A stretch of 64,000 bases of DNA, taken from positions 16,000,620 through 16,064,619 of the forward strand of contig NC_092366.1 of NCBI RefSeq assembly GCF_030848805.1, in the 5' to 3' direction. This stretch comes from Temnothorax longispinosus. Lineage: Eukaryota; Arthropoda; Insecta; Hymenoptera; Formicidae. Shown piece after piece: positions 37,904-50,352 of the stretch. The position numbers and the translations under genes are program-made. Position 1 is the first letter of the stretch; each line of letters starts with the position of its first letter. The notes beneath the pieces were generated by a model. The model was not told where the DNA came from. It did no database searches and saw only the letters and a list, made by a program, of their open reading frames with translations.

Positions 37904-40900
37904 TTATAAATATATATAAATTTATGTACATGCTATATATATTATTTACATAGATGTATGACATATACATATATAAATTAATAAATTTTATTACATATAC
38001 ATTAAAAGTTATAAAATTAATGTTGTCACACTTGTCGATTCTTTTCTGATTTTTTGGACATTGCCTCACCTGATAACTTTACGTCGATAACTTTGTCGAA
38101 TGTGCCTGCGGCAACAAAGTGACGATATCAAGTTGTTGTACAAATGTCGCTACTTTTTTTTAAATTATATAAAAAAAACTGATATGCCGTTTTATTCACG
38201 CGACCTTTGCGATTTACTTTAAAATTTTATTGAATGTCAATGCTTATGTGATTGGTAATACAATCTTCGCAGAAATATAATTAATCACATCGGCAATATT
38301 AATAACCTGATAATCGATGATTTGATGAAAATATTAGTATTCTTCAGCTACATTTTTGCAAAGTTAATAAAAATCCGTATTAAATGTGATGAAGATCGCA
38401 GATAGATCATTCATTCGAATTTGATCAGCGTCAAATGAGAGAACGGCGGCCGCGTAACGAAACGCGCGGCGAAAAAGTCGCGCAGAAGAAAGGATAAAAG
38501 AAAGTGCAAAAGGAGGAAATTCGTCGAGGTGAGCGTCGAGAAAGTTACGGCGAACGCGCATTGTCCGTGCGGTCTTCGGACGTTACACAAACACAATGAG
38601 ACTAGGTTGAGCGTGGATTTAAGCGACTTGCGTGTTGGTTAGCTGGTTGTGAATCCGGGAGGACCGTCGACGAGAAGAGAAAAGGGGGTGGCGGGCGGTG
38701 GGGTGGCAGAGATGGGTAGGACGACGGTAGGGCGACCCGGGGGGTGGCGGCGGCGGCGGATGGCGGTGGCGGTGGTCGGGGGTTGTCCCTTGCTAAGCCA
38801 GCGTTAAGGGTGGCTAGAGTAGGTACGTAGAGCTTACGGGACGTACCACAGGGATGAGGGAACGCAAGCAAGTGAGACGGAAGGGAAGGGCGAGAGCGAG
38901 AGAGTGACAATGTGGATTGGTATGCGTGTTTGCAAGGGCCGAGGAAGCGTGCGTGAGAGAGGAAGAGAGATTGAGCCGAAATGAGTCGAGCGAGAGCGTG
39001 AGAGAGAGAGGGAGGGTAAAAGCGAGAAAGAGCGAGTAGAGGTCTGCCGTAGGAAGAGAAGGCGGTGGTGGAGAATGTGGAGAACGAAGAGGAGAGCGCG
39101 GGTAAGCACAGAGTCCGTAGGTTGGCAGTCTTACAGATCAATAAAGCTAACCACCCTCCCCCTCCCCCTTTTCCGAGGCCCACCCCCTTCGAACCACCCA
39201 CCTGACCACCTTCCGCCATCTCCTCGTTCGCCACCTCCGCCTCCTCCTCCTCCTCCTCCGCCATCTCCTCCCTTGGGCTGCCTCAAGAACAAACCCCAAT
39301 ATGTCTGACAACAATGCCCACCCGATGGATTAGACGCTTCCGCCGGGTACATACATAAACGCGTGCACGTGTACGTACACGCAGAGATACGTACACGTGT
39401 GTATGTACGCGTGTATGTACGTTTACCTCCTCATCGCCGGTGTTACGTTGCGACGAAGTCGCTTACATGGACGGCATCCGTGGTGACACACGCACCCACA
39501 CACGCCAATTCTTTCTTGCCGCGATTTTTTTTCGACCTCCTCACACTCCTTTCTTCGTAGTTTCATCGAGGGTGTCCGTGATCTATTAAATTCGCCGAAC
39601 GGAATGAATATTCATGCGCGATCACCGGTAACGCGGCAAGCCTTTGCTTTCATCATCGTTAATTGACACTGATTCCTTGACGTCCCTTATCGTGTACGAT
39701 GCGCGCACGATGCCCGCCGGAAATTAGATTTAAAACGATCTGACCATAACGATGTTGCGGTCATCTTTTTTTTTTATCCGGGTGATTGCTAGACGACGCA
39801 CCCCTATACGATTATTCTCCGGGATATCTCGATCGCCAGGTTCGATCCTAGGGACGGCCATAAAGCGCTCGTAAAAGATTTTATTTTGCAGTAAAGTGTA
39901 TCTAAAGATGTTTATTGCGACGTTCTTCACATGATAGTATGTCGTTGATAAGATTATTAAAATGAAATGGAGAATGTTGTCATAAAAAATGTCATAAAAA
40001 AATGTAAAAAAAATTGTAAAACGATTATTATTGCTTTATTTTTATGTTCGAAGAAAATTGTATTTAAGAAATCGATCAACAGAACGGTTCGATCATAAAT
40101 TATGTTACGAGACGGTAAAAGTTACAAAAATCTTGGTGTTGAGTAACTTCAACCGACCGCGTCTTTCAGTAGAAAAAGAACGCGCCGCATGTCTACTGGA
40201 AGGTACATTCAAACAGGTGTACGACGCTCAAGGTGACTTCCGGCAAAAAAAGCTCTCCACGAGCTTCCTGAGAAAACAAGCGAGTCGCGCGTAGGACGCG
40301 TGCTTCCGTAATATGTAAAACGTATTTGCATTCATCTCACGACTCTTTATTCGACGCTTCTTACACCAAGACAGGGCGCAGCGTCGGACGAGTTTTCTTT
40401 TTTTTTACCAGCCGAAGGAAAGAGATTAGTTCGTTCCGCGTAAAGAACCGCTGGCCGCCGCCGAGGGAAAGAAAGGAGGTCTGGCTGGCCAAAGGAATCC
40501 CACTTTCCCACGTGTCGAGGGGATGGGTAATTGCACGTGCAATTTTTTTTCCTCCGGTTTTCCTTCGTTCGGAATTTTTCTTGGTTTTCTCCCGACGCGG
40601 TCTCCGCATCTCTCTCTCTCGTAACTTCGCATATACGCGGCCACCGTCATCTCGGGAACACACGTGGAGACCGCCTGGACCGCGCGTATTCGTGCCCGTG
40701 GGACAATGTACGTGAATAGACGTGCGTATGTGTGTGCGCGGTCCGCGCGATGGTGGGAGCCAAAGTTCACGGACTGAGATCACCAACGTGTACGCATACG
40801 TATACGATGGCCGACCCCTTTCAGAATATTTTCTCGGTTCTTTCTTGCGGACCCTCACCCTAAGCAGGACAACGTGGGGGGCTAGCTTGAGGTCCTGGTA

Positions 40901-43484
40901 AGACCCCCCACCAGCGATGCTCCTTATTGATCGTCCTCCGACCCACCTCCCCAAGAGGAGCCACACACCATGGTTGTGTGTGCTTTCTCCTTCTCCTTTA
41001 TCCTCGCTTAGGTCCACCCCCGCGGGCACCCTCCCGCCTTTGTAGAACCCACCTACCAAAAACCACCCTATCTCCCTGTCTCTCTTCTAACCTCGACCGG
41101 CATCAGCCCGATCTCTCTCCCTTCCACCTTACCCCGATAGTAACCCCCGGAACACAAAGAGCCCCAGCGTGATCCCCAGCGTCTGGGCACCACTACGGAT
41201 AGTCCGGAAGCATAGTTGGACATCAGCTCCGACGACGCCAATTTACCGGCAATTTCGTTCCCGGGGAAAATTGATTGCGGTCTACAGAAATTCATAATTA
41301 GTTGGACGGGGCTGTCTGACATTCAAGCGCGGGAGCGTTCTCCAAACAGGAACTTAAGTATGATTAAACGTCGAGGTGGACGACATTTCTCCGCGTCCCT
41401 CCCCTGCGGGTGGGAGAGCACAATTGCGGAAGGAGCGTGACAAAACGTGGCCATGCAAAATCCTTCCTTTTAAATACAGCTTTTGTTAAATAACAGTCAT
41501 GATAATATAATCTTTGATGTATGTAAGGCAATTAATAGCGGTCATTCGGCTGTAGTTTAGACAATGGTCCCTTCTTTCTTGCACGCAGAAACTAAGAAGT
41601 GTAGAACATTAACGAAACTATTTGCAAGCACCTAATCAAAAGTCGTGCAGTAATGAGAGGTCCGTGCCGTTTTGTAATATCTTTGTAATTCTTTTTTTCT
41701 GGGACGATATAAAACTTGAGAAAGGAGAAAGAGATCTCAATGAAAGTATCATAGGAGGTATACATCGGGAAAGGCAGCAAAGTCGAACAGGTGCCGAGCA
41801 CGTGGTCGATCGATGGCCAGGCAACGTGGTTTGCCTCCTTTTTTTCCAGGCGGGGCTTTTCCCGAAGAACCGCGCGGAGCCGTTTTTCATTCATATTTCC
41901 ATGGTCGTGACCCGTTCATCGAAGGCTGCAACGCCGCGTTGCAGGAATCGATTTCGAATGGCGCATCACGCGCGGCCCTTCCTCCGCCTCTTTTCCCGCC
42001 ACGGGTGTTCCCCTAGGTCGGGGTTACATTTATGTACTGACGCGTCGTATATTTATGTACTTTTTTTCGCCGCCATGCTATATTTTATCAAAACGTTCCG
42101 CTACGTGATCAAAGCGCGACCAAGAAGAATACATTTTATCCTGGCATGACTGGGCGAGAGTACGGCTCTCTGTATCAATTATTTCTCCGTGTAAAGTTTA
42201 ATTAGTAAGAAGTTGCATCGTTTAATTTTATTCACGATGTTATTATTATTATATGCGATAGCCAAGTCGCGTCTAATTCAGTAACACACGTTGTGTTTCT
42301 TTAATTGCGAGAACACGAGCTCGAGATAGATGCGGATATTCAATAGAATATGGGTGATTTGCGATACAAACGGGGAGGCAGATAGTTTGAGTTTTGTAAT
42401 TGGACATATTTTTATAGCGGAATGAGTTACTGGGCAAATTATTCCCTAAGCTGGACCGGACCGGCCGTAGGTCGGTGTTGCATTTACATCGCGTTGTTTT
42501 CCTCCTTTTCTTCCAACATTTTACAGTCCGTCCACTCGAGGGACAATAAAAATTGCACAACTCGACGATATCACTCCGCAACGATATAACGTAGGAATTT
42601 TGCCCGATGAAATTGCTCCGAACGAAAGAGGCATTAAACAATATGTATAATGAAAATGTTTCAAGCAAAAGAGAGATAGAGATAGAGCCAACTGTGATTG
42701 TTGACGTAACATTAACGAAAGGCAAATGTTAACGTTGTATAACGTTTTTAACGCGAACCGCCAGGATAAATTGTTACAATCGCGATAACGATGTTGTCTA
42801 TTATTTAAAAGCGCTCGATTTGTTATGGCACTGAGAACCGGAATCCGGAGAACGAAATAATCTATGGGCGACCACATGTTGCGCCGGCAATTTCTTTTCT
42901 CTGTAAACAATCCTTGCGATTGGATCCGAATGATAAAATTAACAACCAGTGTAAATATATAAAAAATGGATACCGCAATATTTAAAATACTTGAAGAAAA
43001 TAGCCGCGACTGCGCGAATACAGAGCTCTCCTCAGTTTGTTGCGTTTTATTATGTAAATTATCAAGCATAATAGAGGCGAACTTTGAACGAAGGTTAACG
43101 CTAAAGCGGGAAAGAGCGAAGAAAAGAATTTTCGGGAAAGGGAAATCAAGAGTGTTTCATACATTCATATCGCCGCACCGTTCCCGATTGCCAAGTTGGA
43201 GCCAATGATCTACGAGAAGCAATTTCGGGATGACGGTAGTGCCGCTGTATAGCCGTGGCAGCCGGTCTATCGGAGATATCCGATCAGCGCAACAGCTGAT
43301 GGCTCGCGTATCTATCGACCCATCGGCTGCCATCGATATTGTAATAGTTTGCTAATAGTCCGACGATTGTTCGACCATTGACGCGACCTGTAAGCGGACA
43401 CTGAGCCCGTCTCCATCAGCGACGCGGCGTGAGCAAGGATGAGAGCGAAGCGATGAGACAGAACGAGAGGGAGAGGCGGAGGGG

Positions 43485-43510
43485 GAGAGAGAGAGAGAGA
43501 GAGAGAGAGA
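43485..43510. repeat. (GA)n microsatellite
   Basis: A short GA run within a longer purine-rich tract (43440-43550). Confidence 0.93.
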
Positions 43511-44470
43511 AAGGGAGAGAGAGGAGGAAAAGAGAGGGAGGGTGGGAAGAACGATCGAATGCCCGCGGAAATTTTAACGCTCTATAACATGCGGTAAACT
43601 CGATTATCCGCGGCTACGAATTCCCACTTTTTGTTCTCCTTCCACGCCGGATACGTACGTTTTCCGTGTTGCACGCGCCCGTATACATGTGGCATAACGT
43701 GTGAACAGTGAATAATGTCTCTATTTGTCGAGTTCGACTTTGCTGCCGCGGCGCCGGAAGTGTCGTCCAATTTTGTTGTCAAACCGATTCCCTTTGGTCG
43801 CCAGTTTTCGCGCTAATTGCTCCATTACCACCGGCAATTTTGGCCAATATTTTCTTCACGAGGCCGAATAAAATACCGTTACGATTAGCGGAACGGCCAC
43901 TCTCTATCGGCTCTCATCAACCAACGCCGCACCGACACCTTTCGTTATTTCGCGCGGTTCGGGTTTCGCCTCCCGATACGGGACAGCGCGTTAAAGTCGC
44001 ATCACGCTTTAATGCAAATAAGATACGTTTCATAATGTTAATGCGCGGGGAGGTGCACGACACGGAGGCAAGAAGCGCTAATTTCATACACATTAAATGT
44101 GCATGTATTTAAATAATTTTTAAGCGGTACACTTAGTTTTTAATATATTAAACGGTAGTTTTTCCCCCCCAACAGGTATTTTATTTCCCGTTTTCTAAGT
44201 AGTGAGCGCCTAGCAGGATACTCTTCATTAATATTAATAATCCGCCGATGTTTATGTATATTCGCATTAAAGGTGTTTAAGCTCGAACGCTTCCATCGAC
44301 AGAATAATCGTAATTAAAATACACCGATTAACGGTATTTCCGCGTGACTTCGCTTCAATTTATCAGTGAGATTTTCTTTCCGCTCCGTAAGGCATCCCGT
44401 CGGGCTCCGATCTTGGGCGGGTCCCTGGTCTTTGTAAAGCGCGTGTAAACACTTTTTACCGGCGCCATTA

Positions 44471-44492
44471 ACGATGACCACTCGGTCATCGT
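44471..44492. repeat. 9-bp stem, 4-nt loop hairpin
   Basis: ACGATGACC at 44471-44479 pairs perfectly with 44484-44492. Confidence 0.7.
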
Positions 44493-45362
44493 AGACTCCG
44501 GAGGAAGGCGGATCGTGTGTCCTCAAACAGTCACCCTTTCTTCTTTATTTCTCCCCCCCCCTCCCCCCCGATTGGCCCTAATTATGTTTGCACTTCTGAG
44601 TACACGGACTCGCTTTTTTTCTTCTAATTAGTCACACGGTTAATCATCACCTGGGACACATGTCCGGTTTGACCCCGTTCATTAAGAAAAGGCAGCTGTT
44701 AACTTGATCAGTACGTATAATTTATTCACGGTAAATTTACCGATTGTGCAATCACGTAATGCGTTATCATTATCTGTTACGTCATAAAGAAGATGAAGAA
44801 GATAATTGTTTTGAAACCTGACTCGAAATTTTAGTGTCCTCCATGTACTATTCGAACCTCGAACTTCGATGCATATATGGGAAATCAATTTTTATCGCCT
44901 TCGGCATTTTGTTGATCTAAAGCCGGAAACCAAGCAAGGAAGCACGTAACTTGCTTCAAGTTATGCGACCGGCGACATATCGTTCATTCGTATTTGTTCG
45001 CGCTCGTTTGCCTCATTCGGATCTGGCTTTTTACGCGTAAAAAGCGAAAGCGTCGATTTCACTTTGGACCGCCAGCGGTCCGGGAAAGAGGAATCTACGA
45101 CGTCCCCTATTTCCTACGTACCGCGTATACGCGCAATTGGTAACGCGCGTGAACATCTATCGGTGCATCCGCGCGCGCGGATGGTCGCGTTATAATTTTT
45201 TTTTTCGAGAGGCGTGCCGATTTGCCGCGCGCACGAAAAATGCGACGCGCGCGGTCAGGGCCGTGCGGAAGGTGATGCTGGTGATGCAGTCGTGTTACAG
45301 AGGCGCGTCGGTGCGGAGAGTACGCGGATGCTGGTCGATGCACCGTAGGAGGTCGAAGCACC

Positions 45363-45387
45363 GGGGGACGGGGGGTGGGAGGGGGGG
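45363..45387 (+). other. G-quadruplex-type motif
   Basis: G-runs of 5, 6, 3 and 7 nt separated by 1-2 nt loops, in a CpG-rich block. Confidence 0.55.
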
Positions 45388-46572
45388 ACCGCCGCGCTGT
45401 ATGCGTGTGGCACGCGCAATGAAAAAGAGCGAATTCGAATTCGCGTTTGCGCCGCCGCCGCCGCCGCGGTGGCGAGAGGCGACGCGCGGCGCGTCGACCG
45501 GCAGCGGTGAAGTAACAGCTGTTTTCGTGTGTCGCGACGCGACGCAGAGGAGCGAAAAAAAAGGAGGGTGGAAAGAGGGAAAGGGAACGGGATGAGGAGA
45601 GAGAAAAGCAACAATCGAAACCGTGTCGGGCAACGGCCGTGGCCCGCGTATAGCAGTCCACAATAAAAATCGACGTTGTTTCAATGTCACGAATATTTCC
45701 CGCTGATCCTTTTTCATTTATTTTCAGCCGCGGCGGCGTCGCGTCTTAATGGGCGACACGAGAGCCGGGCGCGGAACCCGCCGGAGTGGAAATATATCGT
45801 CCCGCTAAAAGACGCTAATTAGAGAAAATTATGACAATTAAGGTGTCTCGCGGAAACGAAAGTAGACCCGTTTGTCTTTGTAATGAATAAAACGCCTGGT
45901 GCCCTTAGTCGACTTCTGTTCAACTTTCGTTCGCTTGAATTTGCGTTTTGTTATATTACAAAGTTATTGTGAAATAAACTTGGCTATCTATCATCATAAT
46001 TAAGAACTTGCTCGATAATCGGTCGATAAGCGAATTTCTTTTTGATATGGTTTATAAATTAAAATATCAGAATATTAATCTGTAAAAAGATGCATATCTT
46101 TACCAATTGAATTACACGTAACAGCGGCTTGCGTTTGATTAGCTTATCGACAGTTTTAATTATTTATGATGAAAATATAAATACAGTCTTACTTCAAAAT
46201 TATATATTCTTTCTCTGAAACAACTAATATATCTTTTTATTAAAAAGAAATTATACTGAAAAGTAATGTCATTAAGTCTTCATTTTTAAAGCCAATATAT
46301 TTCAGATTCTCGATAACCAATCTTAGCTAATTAATCTATCTTTGCTTGACTTATTTGATGAAGCGAATACAGAATAATTTATATATAATTTTTTGAGATT
46401 CAATTCGATAGAAATAAAAACATACGTCGAGCTACTGTATTTACACCCGATAGATTTTATCGCACAATTAATTTATCGCGATGTGATAAAGTTAATTTAT
46501 TTTTCGACGCATTCTGATTGAGTCACATTCTCATTATCAACATTCTTGATCTTATCAGATCAAATATTTTCC

Positions 46573-46588
46573 TCAAGTGTACACTTGA
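46573..46588. repeat. 16-bp perfect palindrome
   Basis: TCAAGTGT is followed directly by its reverse complement; ACACTTGAT recurs nine bases later. It could be a dimeric transcription-factor site; no factor is assigned. Confidence 0.6.
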
Positions 46589-47242
46589 TAAACACTTGAT
46601 CGTTCTTATCTCGGCATTAACGAAAAAGGAGGAGCATATTATGCATTCATTTATTTGTATAATACAAAAGTTATCGATCAGTTTATTCTCTCATACTTCT
46701 CTACGTAAAACTGTTACGAATTAAAAAATAACATGCTCTTCTTAATTGCGTGTATATTTGTTCAATTTGATCCCGATATAACTTCGTTGGAATAAAAAAA
46801 AGAGAAACCGTAAAAGAATTAAGCGGAATGCTATTTGTATACGGCACTCGGCGCGGTCCTGCTACAATTTCTTTCGCCATCAAACTGAGCATAAAGTTAA
46901 TCTCGCGAATGCATGTACGAAACTTTAGTAATAGTTGAAATATAGTGCGCGCTATCATGACTGCACATACGCACACACAAACAACGCAAACTCATCGGGT
47001 GCGGTATGGCGGGCACGTAAAAGTCGCGGAAAGTCGTTCCCCATATTTCACGCGCATTTTCCGAAAAGTACACTTTGCTGATCACGTAGACGCGATCGGG
47101 TAACTCGTAGTTTCGCGCTCATGGTCGCCCTCGGGGGCTAGATCGGGCAGTAGTAGTCGGTGGCGGCGGGTCTCGCGGGGGAGGGTGAGAATAGGTAAGG
47201 GGGAAAGGAAGGCAAGCACAAGGACTGCGGGCGAGCTGAAAA

Positions 47243-47271
47243 GGGGGCGGCGGGGGGAGGGGGAGGGGGGG
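47243..47271 (+). other. G-quadruplex-type motif
   Basis: Runs of 5, 6, 5 and 7 G are separated by loops of 1-4 nt. Comparable motifs lie at 12813-12838, 35807-35830 and 45363-45387, all within CpG/G-rich blocks. Structure is predicted from run pattern only. Confidence 0.6.
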
Positions 47272-49538
47272 CGAGGGGGAAGTAGGTAGTTGAGCGCGGT
47301 GAGGAGGACCGGTAGTTCCTGGGGCAAGGAGGCGAGGGTCAGTGGGACGACAGGGGGTGCGTTAAGCCACACCCGCAAAAACAGCCCCCTGCAGCTCCGG
47401 CAGCGACCGAGCGCATCGACCGACCAGTTTCCCCACCATCAGCACCGCACACAACGCAAGCGACAAGTTCGACTCGGTTTGCAAAAGCTTCTCGAGGATA
47501 GCAGCTAGTTCACCGCGCGGCTACCCCGTCGCTCGCTCCAGCTCTCGCCGATCCTCTTTCACGGCACTACGTGTGCTGTACATAGGTACTCCGTGATGCC
47601 GCCCTGTGTGTCCCTATCACCTACCACGGTTTACCAATAGAACCTCCGTTTGCACCTGCACCCTATGCAAACGCGCGCGCGCCTACATAGGAAGGCGCGA
47701 TTTCGTAGAGTTCATTCTAAATTCTCAGAACGGCTCGCTTCGCAATGGAGGGTGGCTCGATTTCGTCCGATTGCGTCTTCTTCCAGGGCGGAATATTCCG
47801 TCTGGGATATGTGCAACCCTATCTTTTGCCTCGATTAAAACTCGCTCTGTAGAAAGGATCCGTGACATACGGATTTACCATTATTTGCCGTTTGAGATAA
47901 TCGTCGATCGATATTTATTAGCGCAGTAAAAAGATTATTGAAAGAATATTATAAAGAAAGTAATTTTAGATGGCAATATATATAAATTATGCAAGATATT
48001 CCGCCCGATTAATGTTATATTTGAAAAAGAAATTCGAGCGGAGATATAAAGTTCGAACTGATTTAGCAAATATTTACATAACATTTCATGATTACACATC
48101 TCGATTGACATTTGCGAATGTTTATATATTATATGACGATAAAATCCGACTCTTTCCAATACTTATTCTTCCCATATAAAGCCATTCAAACAAAAACTAT
48201 TTCTTTAAAAAAAAATTACGATAAAACGCAACTCGTTGCGCGTTGAAAAAAAACTGCTTATTGCCCCCTTAAAGCCACCGCATACCGAAACTTTAAAATA
48301 AATTCTTGAAATATTCCGTCACTATTCGCCTAAGAATTTTAATATTTCGTTCTATGTTCTATTATTGCGAAAGGGGTTGATATCCCCACCCTCCTCGCCA
48401 TTTCGCTCCGTCTCCCTCGTTCTCGTTTCCTCTTATCTGTCGATCTCCCCACTCTCGGGGCTCCTTCTTCGAACCCTCAGATGCCACCCCCAACATTGCC
48501 GTCGCCACTAACATCGCACGGCCATCTCTCCACCTCCACCGTCCCCTGCGACTTCACCCTCCTTCGACAATACCGCGCACATCCTTTCGCGCAGACGACG
48601 AAGAAAAGTGCGAAAAGCTCGGCTTTTTGCGCGCGAAAACTTTTCAAACTACTTCACAACCACCCACACCACCAGCGCGAACCCGTAGAAGGGATGAAAG
48701 TTTTTAAACCGGGGGATGGGGACACGTATGCTTTTAGCTTAAGGAATTCCTTACGCCCTCGACTCGCGAAACTTTTCCAGCTACGACGGAAAATGGCATT
48801 TTCGCTATGCGAGAGGACTTTCTGCAAATAAATAACGAAGCTACCGGGTGTCTACAAACTTTCCGAGCAAACTTATGCAAAGTTTTTCTTTTAGATGTGA
48901 ACTCAACAGTTTATTTGCAATAACGTATATATAAATCGTATATTTAACAGATAATTATAGATAGCAAAAAAATCTCATCACGGCAATAGCATTGGATCGG
49001 TACGCGGATCAGATAATTAACCTTGAAAAAAATTAATGACGTCTTATCAATATTAGATCGATCTTATTTTAAAGATTTACCGAGATAAATATTCCCTTGC
49101 TTATAATTGATCCTTCTAAAGATACGCTTCGCTTCAGAAATGTGATGTGCATATGATATTCTTCATTATTCCTTCTTTTGTTATTTCAAAATCTGTAGCA
49201 ATTTTTTCTAAATATTTCGACTTTTATAAATTTCTATTTATTTTTCTGAAATTAATTTTTTCTTTTTGACATTTTATTTAAAGATTTTAATTACTAAATA
49301 TGATTGAAATATATTTCATTAACTTTTCTAAGTGCCAGTGTTTGTCTATAATCAACAATAGGTTTAGTGTCTTGTATATATTCCAGATTTAGGCATATCA
49401 ATTTACTTTTTGACTATACAAAATTCCATAATTATTTCGTATATTAATGTTCTCTAACCGACTCTTAACGATTTTTGTAAATGGAAAATACTCGAGAATT
49501 TATAAAATTAAATCATGTGCTCAAATTTGATAAACATT

Positions 49539-49683
49539 GGCCGGTATTCATAATCAGATCTTATTTCAAGACCGTCTTACATAATATCTTAAGATGCTAA
49601 TACGGCTCTGTGATTGGTTAATGACATCTTAAGATTGTACTTGAGATGGTCTTAAATATAAGAACCGACTATGAATACCGGCC
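49539..49683. mobile_element. Palindromic MITE inserted upstream of PLA1 copy A only
   Basis: A 145-bp, nearly fully palindromic segment with termini GGCCGGTATTCATA and its reverse complement. It is flanked by ATT on each side (49536-49538 and 49684-49686), which could be read as CATT if the terminal C belongs to the target. The corresponding position in copy B (about 62091-62096) lacks the element and has one CATT. No coding capacity is present, so it is a non-autonomous DNA transposon. A 3-bp duplication would fit PIF/Harbinger-like families, but the superfamily is not established. Confidence 0.8.
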
Positions 49684-49687
49684 ATTG

Positions 49688-49805
49688 AGTCTGTTTTATA
49701 TTGTTGAACTGGCTGCACTACTTCAGAGTTTATCTTTTTTACGCCACATAGGAAAGAAAAAGAACTCTGAACTAGTGCAGCCAGTTCAACAATAAAAAAC
49801 AGACC
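49688..49805. mobile_element. Palindromic MITE-like element, copy A orthologue
   Basis: A roughly 118-bp imperfect palindrome with arms beginning GTCTGTTTT and ending AAAACAGAC, and a short AG-rich loop. The same element lies at 62096-62213 in the right duplication copy, so it predates the duplication. It sits immediately downstream of the younger 49539-49683 insertion. Its position about 0.55 kb upstream of the gene could affect regulation, but this is inference. Confidence 0.7.
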
Positions 49806-50278
49806 CCTTGTCTTATTTTGTTAATATACTATTTTCTTTCGTGTTCTTTTTAAGAGACTTTGAAATTTATTGTGTCTACTTATCGATATGAGCTCACAAA
49901 GTGTATTACTTCTAAAAAGCTTTAGAAAAAGCTTCGAAAACCTTGAATCTTTTTCTTTGTAATCGCAACAGAATTTAAAACTGTTACATATATTATATGA
50001 TATAACTTTGCTATACGTTTCATTCTTATTATTTATCATTGATAAATAATACTCAATATGTGTTAAAATAGTTGATTACAAAAATGACTGTTAAATAAAT
50101 ACAAAATATAAATAAATAAATAATACATATTTATAAATCATATTAATTTCTAAAGATTAAAAATGCAATGCGTATTTTAACATTATTGTAATCTGAACAG
50201 GACATCTCAGATATTATCAAATAATTGATAATAGTTGTAGTATAACTGCAAAAGAAATTTATCTTATCGTTAAAATGG

Positions 50279-50352
50279 TATATAAGTATACCGATAGAAC
50301 TCAGGCGTTTTAAAAGCAGTTGAATGTTCTGCAGTGTTAACAACAATTAAGC
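50279..50352 (+). promoter_or_regulatory. Core promoter and 5'UTR of phospholipase A1 copy A
   Basis: TATATAAG lies at 50279-50286, 74 bp before the ATG. An initiator-like TCAGG at 50301-50305 gives a slightly short TATA-to-start distance, so the exact start site is uncertain. The same arrangement, at identical spacing, precedes copy B. From 50309 onward the sequence is identical in both copies. Confidence 0.6.

Larger units (their letters stand above)
29355..40320. other. Gene-free stretch
   Basis: Mostly AT-rich to mixed. 32640-33210 is of balanced composition with an open frame of 163 codons that shows no recognisable domain. 35700-36180 and 38600-39310 are GC-rich and polarised: the plus strand is G/purine-rich up to about 39110, then C/pyrimidine-rich. 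37800-38400 is very AT-rich. Confidence 0.5.
40321..48966. other. Gene-free stretch upstream of the PLA1 cluster
   Basis: CpG- or GC-rich blocks lie at 40430-41200, 43180-43550, 45100-45780 and 47080-47520, with AT-rich DNA between (45950-46700, 47930-48360). 48480-48830 is C-rich then mixed. No gene could be supported. Confidence 0.5.

Noticed and set aside
38602..39264. 220-codon minus-strand open frame
   Set aside because: Poly-Glu, Leu-Ser and Pro runs derive from CTC and GA repeats; no conserved motif or splice logic.
39838..39860. B-box-like GGTTCGATCCTA suggesting a tRNA
   Set aside because: The T-stem does not pair fully, no matching A-box and acceptor stem is found at tRNA distance, and no anticodon arm can be drawn.
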